The position numbers and the translations under genes are program-made. 64,000 bases of DNA. It comes from Galaxea fascicularis (lineage: Eukaryota > Cnidaria > Anthozoa > Scleractinia > Euphylliidae). The notes below the pieces were generated by a model. It saw only the letters and a program-made list of their open reading frames with translations. It was not told where the DNA came from and made no database searches. Positions 63,606-64,000 of the stretch are shown piece by piece. The stretch spans positions 15,215,170 through 15,279,169 of the forward strand of contig OX419345.1 in NCBI GenBank assembly GCA_948470475.1. Direction: 5' to 3'. The first letter of the stretch is position 1; every line of letters starts with the position of its first letter.

Positions 63606-64000
63606 CTGGGAACATAATCAACAACATCACATCATTTTTCCCTTCAAGTTGGTATTTTCACCAGCATTGTCATTATTATGCTATTGTCGGACTCCCAACT
63701 TGTAAGCTGGCACTGGGACATTAAATCACTGAATTTGAACAAAAGTAAGTCAGTAAATTCCTGAAAGACTCACTGGCCTCAGAACTGTGTGTGTAGAGGA
63801 GTGGTGGCCAGCTGTGTGCAGGGCCCAGGTATTGGTGTTGGCTTGTATGCATACTTTCATTGTTGACTGAGTGAATTATACTGAGTTGTACTAAACTCTG
63901 CTAGCAAGATAGCCATGAAGTCTACCGTCTCAAACTGCATACTCTCTTTTAAGAAAAAGCAACCATGTCCTTATTTTTTGACATTTTGGTTGAAAGGGGT
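63606..64000. other. Window edge, probable intron of the right-edge gene
   Basis: No further exon of the minus-strand gene could be joined in phase here, and no repeat boundary is clear. Confidence 0.35.

Overview
This is eukaryotic nuclear DNA from an animal. It is AT-rich and dense in spliced introns (GT-AG), and it carries many short inverted-repeat transposons plus tRNA- and 5S-derived SINE pieces. Gene content and repeat style point to a cnidarian, most likely an anthozoan such as a stony coral; that assignment is inference. All gene models below were assembled by eye from the sequence, joining exons where splice sites and codon phase agree, and no database was searched.

Layout. 1-5.6 kb: no supportable gene, only two E2F-like sites near 1.6 kb. 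5.9-19.3 kb (+): an 11-exon BICD-family-like dynein cargo adapter (BICDL1 type, about 662 aa). 21.7-30.3 kb (-): a 10-exon testis-specific serine kinase-like protein (about 698 aa) with a long C-terminal extension. 32.4-42.2 kb (+): SMARCB1/SNF5, the core SWI/SNF (BAF) subunit, in five coding exons starting at 35981. About 3.6 kb upstream lies a diverged second copy of its first exon (32392-32924). 44.0-57.1 kb (-): an 18-exon RASAL1-type Ras GTPase-activating protein (about 829 aa: C2-C2-RasGAP-PH-Btk zinc finger). 59.0-59.4 kb (+): an intronless MZT2 (gamma-tubulin complex) gene. 62.2-63.6 kb (-): the last two coding exons of an unidentified gene that runs off the right edge.

The most interesting item is the duplicated SMARCB1 winged-helix exon. 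Its open frame ends at a stop formed by the splice donor (G|GTAG), in the same phase (2) and at the same protein position as the normal exon 1 (G|GTAA). It can therefore join the shared exon 2 in frame to give a 398-residue SMARCB1 with a different DNA-binding head. It sits head-to-head with the TSSK-like gene, so a germline-type alternative promoter is plausible but untested.

The genes are ordinary single-copy housekeeping or signalling genes and do not form an operon. Much of the intronic and intergenic DNA is non-autonomous DNA transposons with terminal inverted repeats, several families being present twice in this window, plus a LINE 3' end and an element tail with a hammerhead-ribozyme-like motif.
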